Positions 8,950 to 16,945 of a DNA stretch of 64,000 nucleotides are shown in pieces; the first letter of the stretch is position 1, and every line of letters begins with the position of its first letter. A program made the translations under genes and the position numbers. Source of the stretch: Tepidibacillus_B infernus (GTDB lineage Bacteria; Bacillota; Bacilli; Tepidibacillales; Tepidibacillaceae); contig NZ_JBLWFI010000003.1 of NCBI RefSeq assembly GCF_048898065.1, forward strand, positions 5,699 through 69,698. Direction: 5' to 3'. A model generated the notes under the pieces. It was given only the letters and a program-made list of their open reading frames with translations, was not told the origin of the DNA and did not search any database.

Positions 8950-9406
8950 TCCTTGAAAACTCCTCACATAATTGGATATACCTTTCTCCTTTAGGTTCAA
9001 AAGTAATCTTTCGCTGATCATTACTTATTTTTTCTATCTTAATGTTAAGTAACTCCTCCGGTAAGAACTCATGGATCATCGAAGCCCATTCAATCATGGT
9101 AACCCCTTCACCATAGAAATACTCCTCAAAACCCAGATCTTCAGCACCATCTTCTAATCGGTATACGTCCATGTGATACAATGGAATACGACCGTAATAC
9201 TCCTTTATAATCGTAAAGGTTGGGCTATTGACAACCTGTGAAATCTCTAAGCCTTTCGCAATACCTTGAGTAAAGCTAGTTTTACCCGCTCCTAAATCGC
9301 CTTCTAAGGTGATAACATCTCCAGGATGTAAATATTTGGCCAATTTACTAGCCAATTGTTGTGTTTCAAAAACATCATTAGTAAAAAAAACATAGGGTTT
9401 GGACAT
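8930..9406 (-). CDS. tsaE: tRNA t6A biosynthesis ATPase TsaE
   Basis: 158-residue P-loop ATPase that drives turnover of the TsaBD complex. Walker A GDLGAGKTSF (about 38-47), NSPTF as switch I, and the C-terminal IEWA motif are present. The ATG at 9406 has AAGGAG at 8-base spacing. It is first in the tsaE-tsaB-rimI-tsaD operon. A TATAAT hexamer on the minus strand at 9498-9493 could be its -10 box but has no good -35 partner. Confidence 0.95.
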   Translation of the reverse strand: MSKPYVFFTNDVFETQQLASKLAKYLHPGDVITLEGDLGAGKTSFTQGIAKGLEISQVVNSPTFTIIKEYYGRIPLYHMDVYRLEDGAEDLGFEEYFYGEGVTMIEWASMIHEFLPEELLNIKIEKISNDQRKITFEPKGERYIQLCEEFSRNEDFSD

Positions 9407-9524
9407 AAAAATCTCCTTAACATTTATCATCTATGTTTAGCTTTTCCTATTTTCATATATTTTCTACTTACAAACTGCATGAATGATCCATCATTATACA
9501 TTATCATAATTGAAAGTGGTTTAA

Positions 9525-9562
9525 AAGAGCAACAACTCGTAGCTACACAGCTACGAGTTGTT
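9525..9562 (-). terminator. terminator of the alcohol dehydrogenase gene
   Basis: A 14-bp perfect stem (AACAACTCGTAGCT and complement, loop of four) followed on the minus strand by CTCTTTT. It lies just past the alcohol dehydrogenase stop and insulates tsaE. Confidence 0.8.
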
Positions 9563-9575
9563 TTATTTGGGATCA

Positions 9576-10742
9576 TTATAGACTCATGGTAAGAATATTT
9601 TTTACGTCTTCCTTAGTTAATTTTTTAAAGCGACCAATCGTTCCTTCCCGTTCAACTGCCTTCTCTGCCATCAGATCAAGATTTAGATCGTCGATATCAT
9701 AATCTTTTAATCGGGATGGGGCACCGATTTGGTTGAAAAATTCCCTTACTTTCTCAATTCCTTCAAGAGCGATTTCTTTATCAGTTTTTCCTGAAGGGTT
9801 CACATTCCATACGCGTATCGCAAACTGCTTAAATTTTTCTACTCGTTCATCAACGACATATTTCATCCAGTTTGGGAAGAGAATCGCTAGACCACCACCA
9901 TGAGGGATATCATAGATTGCACTTACTTCATGTTCAATTCCATGAGTGGCCCAATCGCCTTCCATACCCATACTGATCATTCCATTTAAAGCCATTGTCC
10001 CACCTAACAAAAGATTTGAACGAGCTTCATAATCCTCAGGGTTTTTAAGAACAGGTTCAGCATTTTCTATAACCGTATTTAATACAGATTCACATAATCG
10101 ATCTTGTAAGGGTGTATTTTCAGTATGGCTAAAATATTGTTCAAATACATGAGCCATCATATCCACAATTCCATAAACAGTTTGATCTTTAGGTACAGTG
10201 TAAGTTAATGTAGGGTCCAAAATGGAGAATTTGGGATACAAATGAATGCTTCCAGTTGATAATTTTTGTTGTGTTTCCCAATTGGTTACAACAGATCCAC
10301 CATTCATTTCTGATCCAGTTGCAGCTAATGTCAAAATCACACCTAGAGGTAATGCCTTTTCAACAACAGCCTTTCCTATATAGAAATCCCAGACGTCTCC
10401 ATCATACTTTGCTCCAGCGCAGATTGCCTTTGAAGCATCAATAACACTTCCTCCACCCACAGCTAATACTAAATCAATTCCTTCAGTCTTACAAATTTCA
10501 ATCCCTTTATGTATCGTTGTTAAACGTGGATTTGGCTCGACGCCAGCTAGTTCATATACAGCTAAACGCTCACTTTTTAAATGATCCATCACTTGATCAA
10601 ATAATCCTGATCTCTTTACACTACCCCCACCAGTAACAATTAAAACCTTTTTACCAAATACTGCAGCTTCTCTACCTACATTTGCAACTTGGCCTTCTCC
10701 AAATAAAAGCTTCGTAGGATTTAAAAATGTAAAGTTATTCAA
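9576..10742 (-). CDS. iron-containing alcohol dehydrogenase (YugJ/BdhA type)
   Basis: Group III, Fe-dependent NAD(P)H alcohol dehydrogenase of 388 residues, of the butanol dehydrogenase/YugJ kind. The N-terminal FTFLNPTKLLFGEGQ, cofactor-binding VGGGSVIDASKAI (about 95) and metal-site region with MAHVFEQYFSH and EHEVSAIYDIPHGGGLA (about 265-285) are visible. It probably reduces aldehydes during fermentation; the natural substrate is unknown. The TTG at 10742 is chosen: AAGGAG sits 8 bases upstream, while an upstream GTG at 10751 would overlap that site. It is a single-gene unit with its own promoter and terminator. Confidence 0.9.
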   Translation of the reverse strand: MNNFTFLNPTKLLFGEGQVANVGREAAVFGKKVLIVTGGGSVKRSGLFDQVMDHLKSERLAVYELAGVEPNPRLTTIHKGIEICKTEGIDLVLAVGGGSVIDASKAICAGAKYDGDVWDFYIGKAVVEKALPLGVILTLAATGSEMNGGSVVTNWETQQKLSTGSIHLYPKFSILDPTLTYTVPKDQTVYGIVDMMAHVFEQYFSHTENTPLQDRLCESVLNTVIENAEPVLKNPEDYEARSNLLLGGTMALNGMISMGMEGDWATHGIEHEVSAIYDIPHGGGLAILFPNWMKYVVDERVEKFKQFAIRVWNVNPSGKTDKEIALEGIEKVREFFNQIGAPSRLKDYDIDDLNLDLMAEKAVEREGTIGRFKKLTKEDVKNILTMSL

Positions 10743-10766
10743 TTTGATCACTCCTTGTTAATATCT

Positions 10767-10795
10767 ATTATACAAAAGTAGAAATGTTTGTACAA
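10767..10795 (-). promoter_or_regulatory. sigma-A promoter of the alcohol dehydrogenase gene
   Basis: TTGTAC (10795-10790), 17-bp spacer, TATAAT (10772-10767), read on the minus strand. The -35 box overlaps the U-tract of the tRNA terminator just upstream. Confidence 0.8.
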
Positions 10796-10815
10796 AAAAA
10801 GTACCCTATGGGTAC
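10794..10815 (-). terminator. terminator of the first tRNA cluster
   Basis: GTACCC/GGGTAC stem with a 3-base loop, followed on the minus strand by seven T residues. T-runs on both sides would let it work in both directions. Confidence 0.75.
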
Positions 10816-10842
10816 ACTTTTTTATCTTATGTAGTTTAATGG

Positions 10843-10911
10843 AGTACCCTTCGGGCACAACAATCTTCGCTTACTCAGAAGATTAATCAACGTTGTCACG
10901 CTCATTTTTAA
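10843..10911. repeat. duplicated spacer 3' of tRNA-Gly
   Basis: A spacer with a short GTACCC/GGGCAC hairpin and an ACGTTGT block that matches the spacer at 62612-62678 in the second cluster. Both lie directly downstream, in transcription sense, of a tRNA-Gly(TCC) gene. Confidence 0.6.
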
Positions 10912-10985
10912 TGGAGCGGGTGATGGGAATCGAACCCACGCTACCAGCTTGGAAGGCTGGAGTTCTACCATTGAACTACACCCGC
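10912..10985 (-). tRNA. tRNA-Gly (anticodon TCC)
   Basis: 74-nt cloverleaf with encoded CCA. The anticodon arm CCAGC-CTTCCAA-GCTGG gives TCC. Last gene of the first cluster. Confidence 0.95.
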
Positions 10986-11061
10986 ATGATCTTATATATG
11001 GTCGGAATAAGCAAAATAGAAATAAAAGGAAGAATATCCGACGTAAGGCTCAGAAGTTTAA

Positions 11062-11147
11062 TGGTGCGGTCGGCGAGACTTGAACTCGCACGGTCAAGGA
11101 CCACTACCCCCTCAAGATAGCGTGTCTGCCGATTCCACCACGACCGC
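11062..11147 (-). tRNA. tRNA-Leu (anticodon GAG)
   Basis: 86-nt class II tRNA with a long variable arm and encoded CCA. The anticodon stem CTATC/GGTAG encloses loop TTGAGGG, giving GAG. Confidence 0.93.
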
Positions 11148-11209
11148 ATATAAAATAAATTTAAACATATAATATTTTATCATGAAAACGACAAATCGTC
11201 AAACGAAGC

Positions 11210-11285
11210 TGGTGAGCCATACAGGATTCGAACCTGTGACACCCTGATTAAAAGTCAGGTGCTCTACCTGCTGAGCTAATGGCTC
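11210..11285 (-). tRNA. tRNA-Lys (anticodon TTT)
   Basis: 76-nt cloverleaf with encoded CCA and loop CTTTTAA. Its body is identical to the tRNA-Lys at 63249. Confidence 0.95.
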
Positions 11286-11313
11286 ATAAGAGACTAATTA
11301 AAGCCTAATCTAA

Positions 11314-11390
11314 TGGGGCGACCAGTGGGGATCGAACCCACGGATGCCGGAGCCACAATCCGGTGCGTTAACCACTTCGCCATGGCCGCC
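11314..11390 (-). tRNA. tRNA-His (anticodon GTG)
   Basis: 77 nt with encoded CCA. The extra 5' G at position -1 pairs with C73, as expected for tRNA-His. Anticodon loop ATTGTGG. Confidence 0.94.
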
Positions 11391-11502
11391 ATAATAAAAA
11401 TTAAGATAGAAGAAAGTTATATTTTCATTAAAATTAAAATAGCTTGCTTTCGCAAACTAAACGGGTACTAGAACTTAAATTTTTTTTAATGTATTTATTT
11501 CC

Positions 11503-11530
11503 GACCTCTGACTTCTGAAAACTGACATCT
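11503..11530. repeat. heptamer-period array beside tRNA-Glu
   Basis: Four consecutive 7-mers GACCTCT, GACTTCT, GAAAACT, GACATCT lie 4 bp from the 3' end of tRNA-Glu. A related array flanks the second tRNA-Glu gene at 63821-63918. Confidence 0.6.
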
Positions 11531-11534
11531 GTTT

Positions 11535-11609
11535 TGGTGACCCGTAGGGGATTCGAACCCCTGTTACCGCCGTGAAAGGGCGGTGTCTTAACCACTTGAC
11601 CAACGGGCC
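11535..11609 (-). tRNA. tRNA-Glu (anticodon TTC)
   Basis: 75 nt with encoded CCA and anticodon loop CTTTCAC. Identical in body to the copy at 63925. Confidence 0.95.
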
Positions 11610-11629
11610 ATATTTATTACTTCATAGAA

Positions 11630-11720
11630 TGGCGGAGAGAGAGGGATTCGAACCCTCGCACCGATTGCTCGATCTAACGGTTTAGCAAACCGTCCTCTTC
11701 GGCCTCTTGAGTATCTCTCC
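11630..11720 (-). tRNA. tRNA-Ser (anticodon GCT)
   Basis: 91-nt class II tRNA with a long variable arm and encoded CCA; anticodon loop TTGCTAA reads AGC/AGU. Confidence 0.94.
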
Positions 11721-11723
11721 ATA

Positions 11724-11799
11724 TGGCTCCTCGTGCAGGACTCGAACCTGCGACAACTCGGTTAACAGCCGAGTGCTCTACCAACTGAGCTAACGAGGA
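11724..11799 (-). tRNA. tRNA-Asn (anticodon GTT)
   Basis: 76 nt with encoded CCA and anticodon loop CTGTTAA. First gene of the cluster in transcription order, 3 bp from tRNA-Ser. Confidence 0.95.
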
Positions 11800-11852
11800 T
11801 CATCTAACAGTGACTTTTATAATTTATCATACTAGCCTATCCTTTGTCAACA

Positions 11853-12317
11853 TCATTTTTGATAATCGATCTCAATTCCTTTTAATTTTCCGCCACATTT
11901 TCTACAACGATAACGATCAGGATTCATTTTCTTTTTTCTAAAATATTGCTGTCCACATGTTCTACATTCAAGAAGAAACCGATAAGGTTGTTCTTTTTGC
12001 TTGCTTAGCTGTTTCGCAAAACGGCTACCACCTATTTTTTTCAAACACTGTTTAAAATCTTGGTCTTTATGTTTATATCCTTTCCCCTGAAGATGCATAT
12101 GGTAATGACATAATTCATGTTTGATGATGCCAATTAGTTCATCCAAACCATACTGTTCATAAGACTTTGGGTTAAATTCAAGATGATGTGTTTTGGTCAG
12201 ATATCTTCCACCAGTTGTTTTTAAACGAGAATTAAAGATAGCCTTGTGTAGGAATGGCATTGAAAAGAAGTGTAAGGATATTTCCTCGACTAATCGTTGT
12301 AGCTCATCATTTTCCAT
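11853..12317 (-). CDS. sprT: SprT-like zinc metalloprotease family protein
   Basis: 154-residue SprT-family protein (YdcK of B. subtilis). The zinc-protease motif HELCHYH (about 87-93) and a C-terminal zinc ribbon with CRTCG and CRKCG (about 118-143) are both intact. SprT/Spartan proteins are linked to degradation of DNA-protein crosslinks in eukaryotes; the bacterial substrate is not known to me. In B. subtilis the gene lies next to cmpA and tex, exactly as here. Confidence 0.9.
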   Translation of the reverse strand: MENDELQRLVEEISLHFFSMPFLHKAIFNSRLKTTGGRYLTKTHHLEFNPKSYEQYGLDELIGIIKHELCHYHMHLQGKGYKHKDQDFKQCLKKIGGSRFAKQLSKQKEQPYRFLLECRTCGQQYFRKKKMNPDRYRCRKCGGKLKGIEIDYQK

Positions 12318-12353
12318 TCAAATCACCTACATAGATTGAGTTTCGAACCAATT

Positions 12354-12383
12354 TTCATTCATCTACATAGGATAACATATAAT
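12354..12383 (+). promoter_or_regulatory. possible sporulation (sigma-E-like) promoter of cmpA
   Basis: TTCATTC followed 15 bp later by CATATAAT resembles the sigma-E pattern (ATA-type -35, CATACAAT-type -10). It sits 25 bp before the cmpA start. The -35 match is weak. Confidence 0.35.
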
Positions 12384-12407
12384 TCGAAAATGGAAAGGGG
12401 CGATTCT

Positions 12408-12539
12408 GTGCCAGATTGGTTACGTCGTCAATTTACCCAAGCTTTTTATTATAAAGATAAGTACAGGATCAAACTTTTGAATGAATTTTGGCTCTCCTAT
12501 ATAAAAAAAGAACAATTGGAACAGAAGCGACCTTCATAG
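12408..12539 (+). CDS. cmpA: cortex morphogenetic protein CmpA
   Basis: 43-residue protein beginning MPDWLRRQFTQAF and containing YRIKLLNEFW, which matches the very short B. subtilis spore protein CmpA. There CmpA acts as an adaptor at the forespore surface that targets SpoIVA for ClpXP degradation and so polices spore assembly. The GTG at 12408 has AAAGGGG seven bases upstream. It lies between sprT and tex as in B. subtilis, reading opposite to both. The C-terminal tail (about 8 residues past KKE) is longer than in B. subtilis. Presence of this gene indicates an endospore former. Confidence 0.85.
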   Translation: MPDWLRRQFTQAFYYKDKYRIKLLNEFWLSYIKKEQLEQKRPS

Positions 12540-12550
12540 GCCGCTTCTTT
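12524..12550. terminator. terminator between cmpA and tex
   Basis: GAAGCG/CGCTTC outer stem with an inner CCT/AGG pair, overlapping the cmpA stop codon and followed by CTTTCATTTC. It could serve both converging genes. Confidence 0.5.
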
Positions 12551-12568
12551 CATTTCCCATATCAGCAA

Positions 12569-14728
12569 CTATTTCCCTTGATTTTTCATCGTAAGGCTGA
12601 TTCTCTTTTTCGAAACATCGATTTGAAGAACCCTAACATCGACGATATCTCCAACAGAAACAACATCTAATGGGTGTTTCACATAATGATCGCTTAATTC
12701 CGAAATATGAACTAGCCCATCTTCTTTCACACCAATATCTATAAATGCCCCAAAATCGACAACATTACGAACAGTACCTTGTAAATGCATTCCTGGTTTT
12801 AAATCTTCAATTTTTAAAATATCTTTTAGCAGGATCGGTTTTGGTAATTCGTCTCGCGGGTCTCTAAAAGGGCGAATTAAACTCTCTATGATATCCTTCA
12901 AAGTGGGTATTCCAATTTGTAAATGTTGACTTAATACATCTACTTGTATTTCCTTTAGTTTTTCTTTTATTTTTTCGCTACCGATGTCATGAACAGGATA
13001 CCCTATATAGTCAAGTAAATCGTAGGCAACTTGATAAGATTCAGGATGAATAGAGGTTTTATCTAATGGATTGTCTCCATCAATTCTTAAAAACCCAATT
13101 GCTTGCTCATACGTTTTGGCTCCGAATCTAGGGATATTTTTCAATTCCTCACGAGAATTAAATTTCCCATATTCTTCACGGTAGGCTACCAAATTTTTGG
13201 CTACTGTCTTATTCATACCTGAGATATATTGTAAGAGAGAAACTGAAGCGGTATTTGCATCTACTCCCACGTAGTTTACTACGGATTCGACCACTTGTTT
13301 CAAACTTTCTTCTAATCTCTTTTGAGATACATCATGCTGATATTGACCAACACCAACTGATTTGGGATCGATTTTTACAAGCTCTGCTAATGGATCTTGT
13401 ATTCTTCTAGCAATCGAGATCGCGCTACGCTCTGATACATCCAACTCAGGGAATTCTTCTCTTGCTAATTCAGAAGCTGAATATACACTTGCTCCAGCTT
13501 CATTGACAATCAAATAAAAGATATCTTGCTCCATTTCTCGAATAAAATCAGCAATAAATTGTTCTGTTTCTCTCGAAGCCGTCCCATTGCCAATTACAAT
13601 TAATTCGATCTGAAATCGATCGACCAACTCCTTTAGTTGCTTTTTAGACTCCACTATTTTATTTTGTGGTGGAGTTGGATAAATCACTCTTATATCCTCT
13701 ACTTTACCGGTTGGATCGATGACTGCAAGCTTACAACCAGTTCGATAAGCTGGATCCACCCCAAGAACCATTTTCCCTTTAATCGGAGGTTGTAATAAAA
13801 GCTGTCTAAGGTTAGCTGAAAAAATATGTATTGCTTGTTCCTCTGCTTTTTCCGTTAAAATTTGTCTAACTTCCCTTTCTATTGAAGGTGCAATCAATCG
13901 TTTATAGCTATCTTCAATAACCAGAAGAAGCCTTTCAGGTAAGTTCTTAAAATTTGTTAGTGGAGTAAACTTTTTTTGTATGTGTTTGTAAATAGACTCT
14001 TCTTCCATATGTATTTTAACTTTTATAAAATCCTCTTTTTCTCCACGATTGATGGCTAATATTCGGTGACTTCTGATGCTTTTTACTGGTTCTTGATAAT
14101 CGTAATACATTTCGTAGACGCTTTCTTGTTGTTTATCTTTTGCTTGTACGATGAGTACCCCATGTTTTAAAGTTTCTTCTCTGATCCATTGTCTAACTGA
14201 AGGATCGTCTGAAATCATTTCTGCAATAATATCTTGTCCACCTTGTATCACGTCTTCGATTGAGCCTACTTCTTGATTTGGATTGATAAACTGAAGTGCT
14301 ATCTCTTCAATTTGGTCCACTTTGCTTGGATCCAACAAAATAGAAGCAAATGGTTCCAATCCTTTTTCTTTAGCAATACTCGCTCTCGTTCTTCGTTTAG
14401 GCTTATAAGGACGATATAGGTCCTCTATTTGTTGTAATTTGGTGGCTTGTTCAATCTGTATTCGCAATTCTTCCGTTAACTTCCCTTGTTCATCAATAAG
14501 ACGTATAACCTCTAGTTTTCGATCATATAATGTCCTTAAATAAGTAATTCTCTCAGCAATTTCCCTTAATTGGGTTTCATCCAATTGCCCAGTTATTTCT
14601 TTTCGATATCTCGCAATAAAAGGAATGGTATTGCCATCATCCAATAAAGATATGACCTGCTTTATTTGTTCTTCTTTTAAATGCATTTCTTCCCCAATTT
14701 GACGTGTCATAAATTGTAATGATTCCAT
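12569..14728 (-). CDS. tex: Tex-family S1 RNA-binding protein
   Basis: 719-residue Tex protein (YdcI in B. subtilis), a conserved nucleic-acid-binding factor related to the core of eukaryotic Spt6. Seen in order: an N-terminal helical region, a YqgF/RNase H-like domain (about 325-450, starting VLGVDPAYRTGCKLAVI), a helix-hairpin-helix segment (about 495-560, IPRFGAKTYEQAIGFLRI) and a C-terminal S1 domain (about 643-715, GTVRNVVDFGAFIDIGVKED). Length is typical. ATG with GGGAG upstream. It lies just after the ndoA terminator. Confidence 0.94.
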   Translation of the reverse strand: MESLQFMTRQIGEEMHLKEEQIKQVISLLDDGNTIPFIARYRKEITGQLDETQLREIAERITYLRTLYDRKLEVIRLIDEQGKLTEELRIQIEQATKLQQIEDLYRPYKPKRRTRASIAKEKGLEPFASILLDPSKVDQIEEIALQFINPNQEVGSIEDVIQGGQDIIAEMISDDPSVRQWIREETLKHGVLIVQAKDKQQESVYEMYYDYQEPVKSIRSHRILAINRGEKEDFIKVKIHMEEESIYKHIQKKFTPLTNFKNLPERLLLVIEDSYKRLIAPSIEREVRQILTEKAEEQAIHIFSANLRQLLLQPPIKGKMVLGVDPAYRTGCKLAVIDPTGKVEDIRVIYPTPPQNKIVESKKQLKELVDRFQIELIVIGNGTASRETEQFIADFIREMEQDIFYLIVNEAGASVYSASELAREEFPELDVSERSAISIARRIQDPLAELVKIDPKSVGVGQYQHDVSQKRLEESLKQVVESVVNYVGVDANTASVSLLQYISGMNKTVAKNLVAYREEYGKFNSREELKNIPRFGAKTYEQAIGFLRIDGDNPLDKTSIHPESYQVAYDLLDYIGYPVHDIGSEKIKEKLKEIQVDVLSQHLQIGIPTLKDIIESLIRPFRDPRDELPKPILLKDILKIEDLKPGMHLQGTVRNVVDFGAFIDIGVKEDGLVHISELSDHYVKHPLDVVSVGDIVDVRVLQIDVSKKRISLTMKNQGK

Positions 14729-14753
14729 TTACATTTCTCCCTTTATTCTCATT

Positions 14754-14779
14754 AAAAAAAGAGGGTTTAACCCTCTTTA
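14754..14779 (-). terminator. terminator of the ndoAI-ndoA operon
   Basis: AAAGAGGGTT palindromic stem with seven T residues following on the minus strand, starting at the ndoA stop. Confidence 0.85.
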
Positions 14780-15127
14780 AAAGTCTATCATTCCTAAACT
14801 AATTTGCAAAGCATCATTGATTTTTAACATCATTTCTTCATCTAGATGTGTGATCTTATCTGTTAATCTTTGCTTATCAATGGTTCGAATCTGTTCTAAT
14901 AAAATAACAGAATCACGATCAAACCCATATGTCTTCGCATCAATCTCGACATGTGTAGGTAATTTTGCCTTTTGAATCTGTGCTGTAATAGCTGCGACGA
15001 TGACGGTCGGACTGAAGCGATTCCCTATATCATTTTGTATGATTAAAACAGGGCGAATTCCCCCTTGTTCTGATCCAACCACAGGGGAAAGATCCGCAAA
15101 AAAAACATCGCCACGTTTAACAATCAA
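14777..15127 (-). CDS. ndoA: endoribonuclease toxin EndoA (MazF type)
   Basis: 116-residue type II toxin that cuts single-stranded mRNA (UACAU in B. subtilis). The protein is strikingly close to B. subtilis EndoA, including RGDVFFADLSPVVGSEQGG, RPVLIIQNDIGNRFSPT and LLEQIRTIDKQRL. The catalytic Arg and Thr regions of the MazF/PemK fold are present. It starts with TTG, 3 bp after the antitoxin stop; its Shine-Dalgarno GGGGTG lies inside the end of the antitoxin gene, so translation is coupled. Gene order with alr upstream matches B. subtilis apart from the inserted nhaC. Confidence 0.96.
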   Translation of the reverse strand: MIVKRGDVFFADLSPVVGSEQGGIRPVLIIQNDIGNRFSPTVIVAAITAQIQKAKLPTHVEIDAKTYGFDRDSVILLEQIRTIDKQRLTDKITHLDEEMMLKINDALQISLGMIDF

Positions 15128-15130
15128 GAC

Positions 15131-15403
15131 TTACACCCCGCTTACTAAGCGGTCCAAAGCTGTATCAGCCTCATCCTCTAAAACAAAAGATTCAGAGGCA
15201 AGGTTAAGGTTAATATTAGCCATTTCCATATAACCTTTTTGCATACTTTCACGAATGGATCTTTTTCTTCTCTCTTGGAGATACAATTTCATTGCTTCCC
15301 GTATCAATTCGCTACGATTTAAATTTTCCTTTCTCACTACTCCATCTACCTCTTGTAAAAGATTTTGAGGTAAGGTGATCATAATACGTTTTGTACTGGC
15401 CAC
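15131..15403 (-). CDS. ndoAI: antitoxin EndoAI (ribbon-helix-helix)
   Basis: 90-residue antitoxin. The N-terminal ribbon-helix-helix (KRIMITLPQNLLQEVD then SELIREAMKLYL) binds DNA, and the C-terminal tail, ending LDRLVSGV, is expected to wrap around and block EndoA. GTG start with GGGGGTG eight bases upstream. Confidence 0.94.
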   Translation of the reverse strand: MASTKRIMITLPQNLLQEVDGVVRKENLNRSELIREAMKLYLQERRKRSIRESMQKGYMEMANINLNLASESFVLEDEADTALDRLVSGV

Positions 15404-15462
15404 AGTCTAAGCACCCCCAACAAATATCACGAGAACAAGATAACAATAATCATTTCTTTTTA

Positions 15463-15491
15463 ATAATACCATTATGTCGAATTTCATGCAA
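15463..15491 (-). promoter_or_regulatory. promoter of ndoAI-ndoA
   Basis: TTGCAT (15491-15486), 17-bp spacer, TATTAT (15468-15463) with an extended TGG before the -10 box. Confidence 0.75.
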
Positions 15492-15551
15492 AAATATACT
15501 TGATAAAAAGCAGTAGGAAAACAATACTATACAAAATACTATTATACACTA

Positions 15552-16937
15552 TTATTCGATATTTTTTGCAATTTTCCTGCCAGTAGTTTTTTCCTTTTTA
15601 GCAAAACCCCACCAATAGTGCAAATAGCTATAGATTGGCAATACAACTAAAAGGAAGGCATAGGGTAAATAATCTAATACAGATATATTTAACGCTATTC
15701 CTAAAAGAATCGCATTCAAATTCCAAGGAATTAATCCTGCAACCATCATTCCAGAATCTGAAATCATCCGATTTAATAAGGTAAGCTTCATATCCATTTT
15801 TTTATAGATATTTGACATGACTTTTCCAGGAATAATGATACCCATCACCTGGGTAGAAGATAGGGCAGCTGATGCAATACTGATTCCCATTGTTTTTTGA
15901 ACAACTGATAATTCATTTTTCATCGATTTTGTCATTTTATCTAAAATGATTGATAAAATGCCTGATGAATCTAAAACCCCGTAAAAGGCACCAGCAACAA
16001 CAATAAGAAGGATTTGGTTAAACATATTCCATCCTCCGCCAAATAATTTCCCATTTGGATGATTAAATCCGAAGAGAGCATATTGGCCTAATTCTAAGAC
16101 ATCCCTTCCTTGAAATATATATGCTAAGACAGCCCCAATCAGAATACCTGCTAACAAATTTAATCGTGTTGAAATTTTAAAAAAAGCTAAAATCATGATA
16201 ACTAAAGGGGGCAAAAGTAACCAAAGGGATAATGTGCCATATAAACTAACTATTTCTCTCCTTGCTTGTCCAACAACAAAATCTGCCCCTCCACCAATGC
16301 TATCTATCCCACTTTCTATAAATAAATAGAAAATTGAGGTAATCATCATTGCTGGAATCAGTGTTTTTAGCAGTTCCTTGATATTTTCATAGTAGTTGGT
16401 ATCCGTAACTAGTGAGTTCATTTGTGCTGCTGAAGATAAGGGGGAGGTCCGATCCCCAACAAATGCTCCGGACACCAAAGCCCCTGCAACAAGAGAAGGA
16501 GAAATCCCCAAATGGTGTGCCATCCCCATAAAAGCAACGCCTACTGTACTAGAGGTTCCCACAGAAGTTCCTAAAAGCATGGAGATCAAAGAGCTCACAA
16601 TAAAACTAATGAAGACCAAATAGTTTGGATGAATTAGAGCTAAACCATAATAGACAAGAGCATCGATTGTACCACTACTAGACCAGATTGCAATTAAGAT
16701 ACCAATTAAAACAAGGATGACAATTATCATCGAGATAGAGCGAATTCCGCTAATTGAAGCTATCCATAGAGATTGAACCTTTATGTGATAAATCATGGCA
16801 ATAAGAACCGTTAAAAAATAGCCAAATAGTAATGGAATAAATAAGGGAATATCTAAAAGAAATACAGTGATCATGAGAAAGGCAACCGTTAATACAATCG
16901 GTATTAAAGCAACAAAATATGGGATCTTGGCCTTCAT
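15552..16937 (-). CDS. nhaC: NhaC-family Na+/H+ antiporter
   Basis: Polytopic membrane protein of 461 residues with about 11-12 hydrophobic segments. SMLLGTSVGTSSTVGVAFMG and GAFVGDRTSPLSSAAQM in the first half are the conserved intramembrane motifs of the NhaC/MleN family. Members exchange Na+ for protons or couple malate/lactate exchange to Na+; the substrate here is not decidable. The ATG at 16937 is preferred over one at 16955 because AGGTG lies at proper spacing. The upstream ATG falls inside the alr 3' end. The gene is inserted between alr and ndoAI, which are adjacent in B. subtilis. Confidence 0.88.
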   Translation of the reverse strand: MKAKIPYFVALIPIVLTVAFLMITVFLLDIPLFIPLLFGYFLTVLIAMIYHIKVQSLWIASISGIRSISMIIVILVLIGILIAIWSSSGTIDALVYYGLALIHPNYLVFISFIVSSLISMLLGTSVGTSSTVGVAFMGMAHHLGISPSLVAGALVSGAFVGDRTSPLSSAAQMNSLVTDTNYYENIKELLKTLIPAMMITSIFYLFIESGIDSIGGGADFVVGQARREIVSLYGTLSLWLLLPPLVIMILAFFKISTRLNLLAGILIGAVLAYIFQGRDVLELGQYALFGFNHPNGKLFGGGWNMFNQILLIVVAGAFYGVLDSSGILSIILDKMTKSMKNELSVVQKTMGISIASAALSSTQVMGIIIPGKVMSNIYKKMDMKLTLLNRMISDSGMMVAGLIPWNLNAILLGIALNISVLDYLPYAFLLVVLPIYSYLHYWWGFAKKEKTTGRKIAKNIE

Positions 16938-16945
16938 TACATCAC

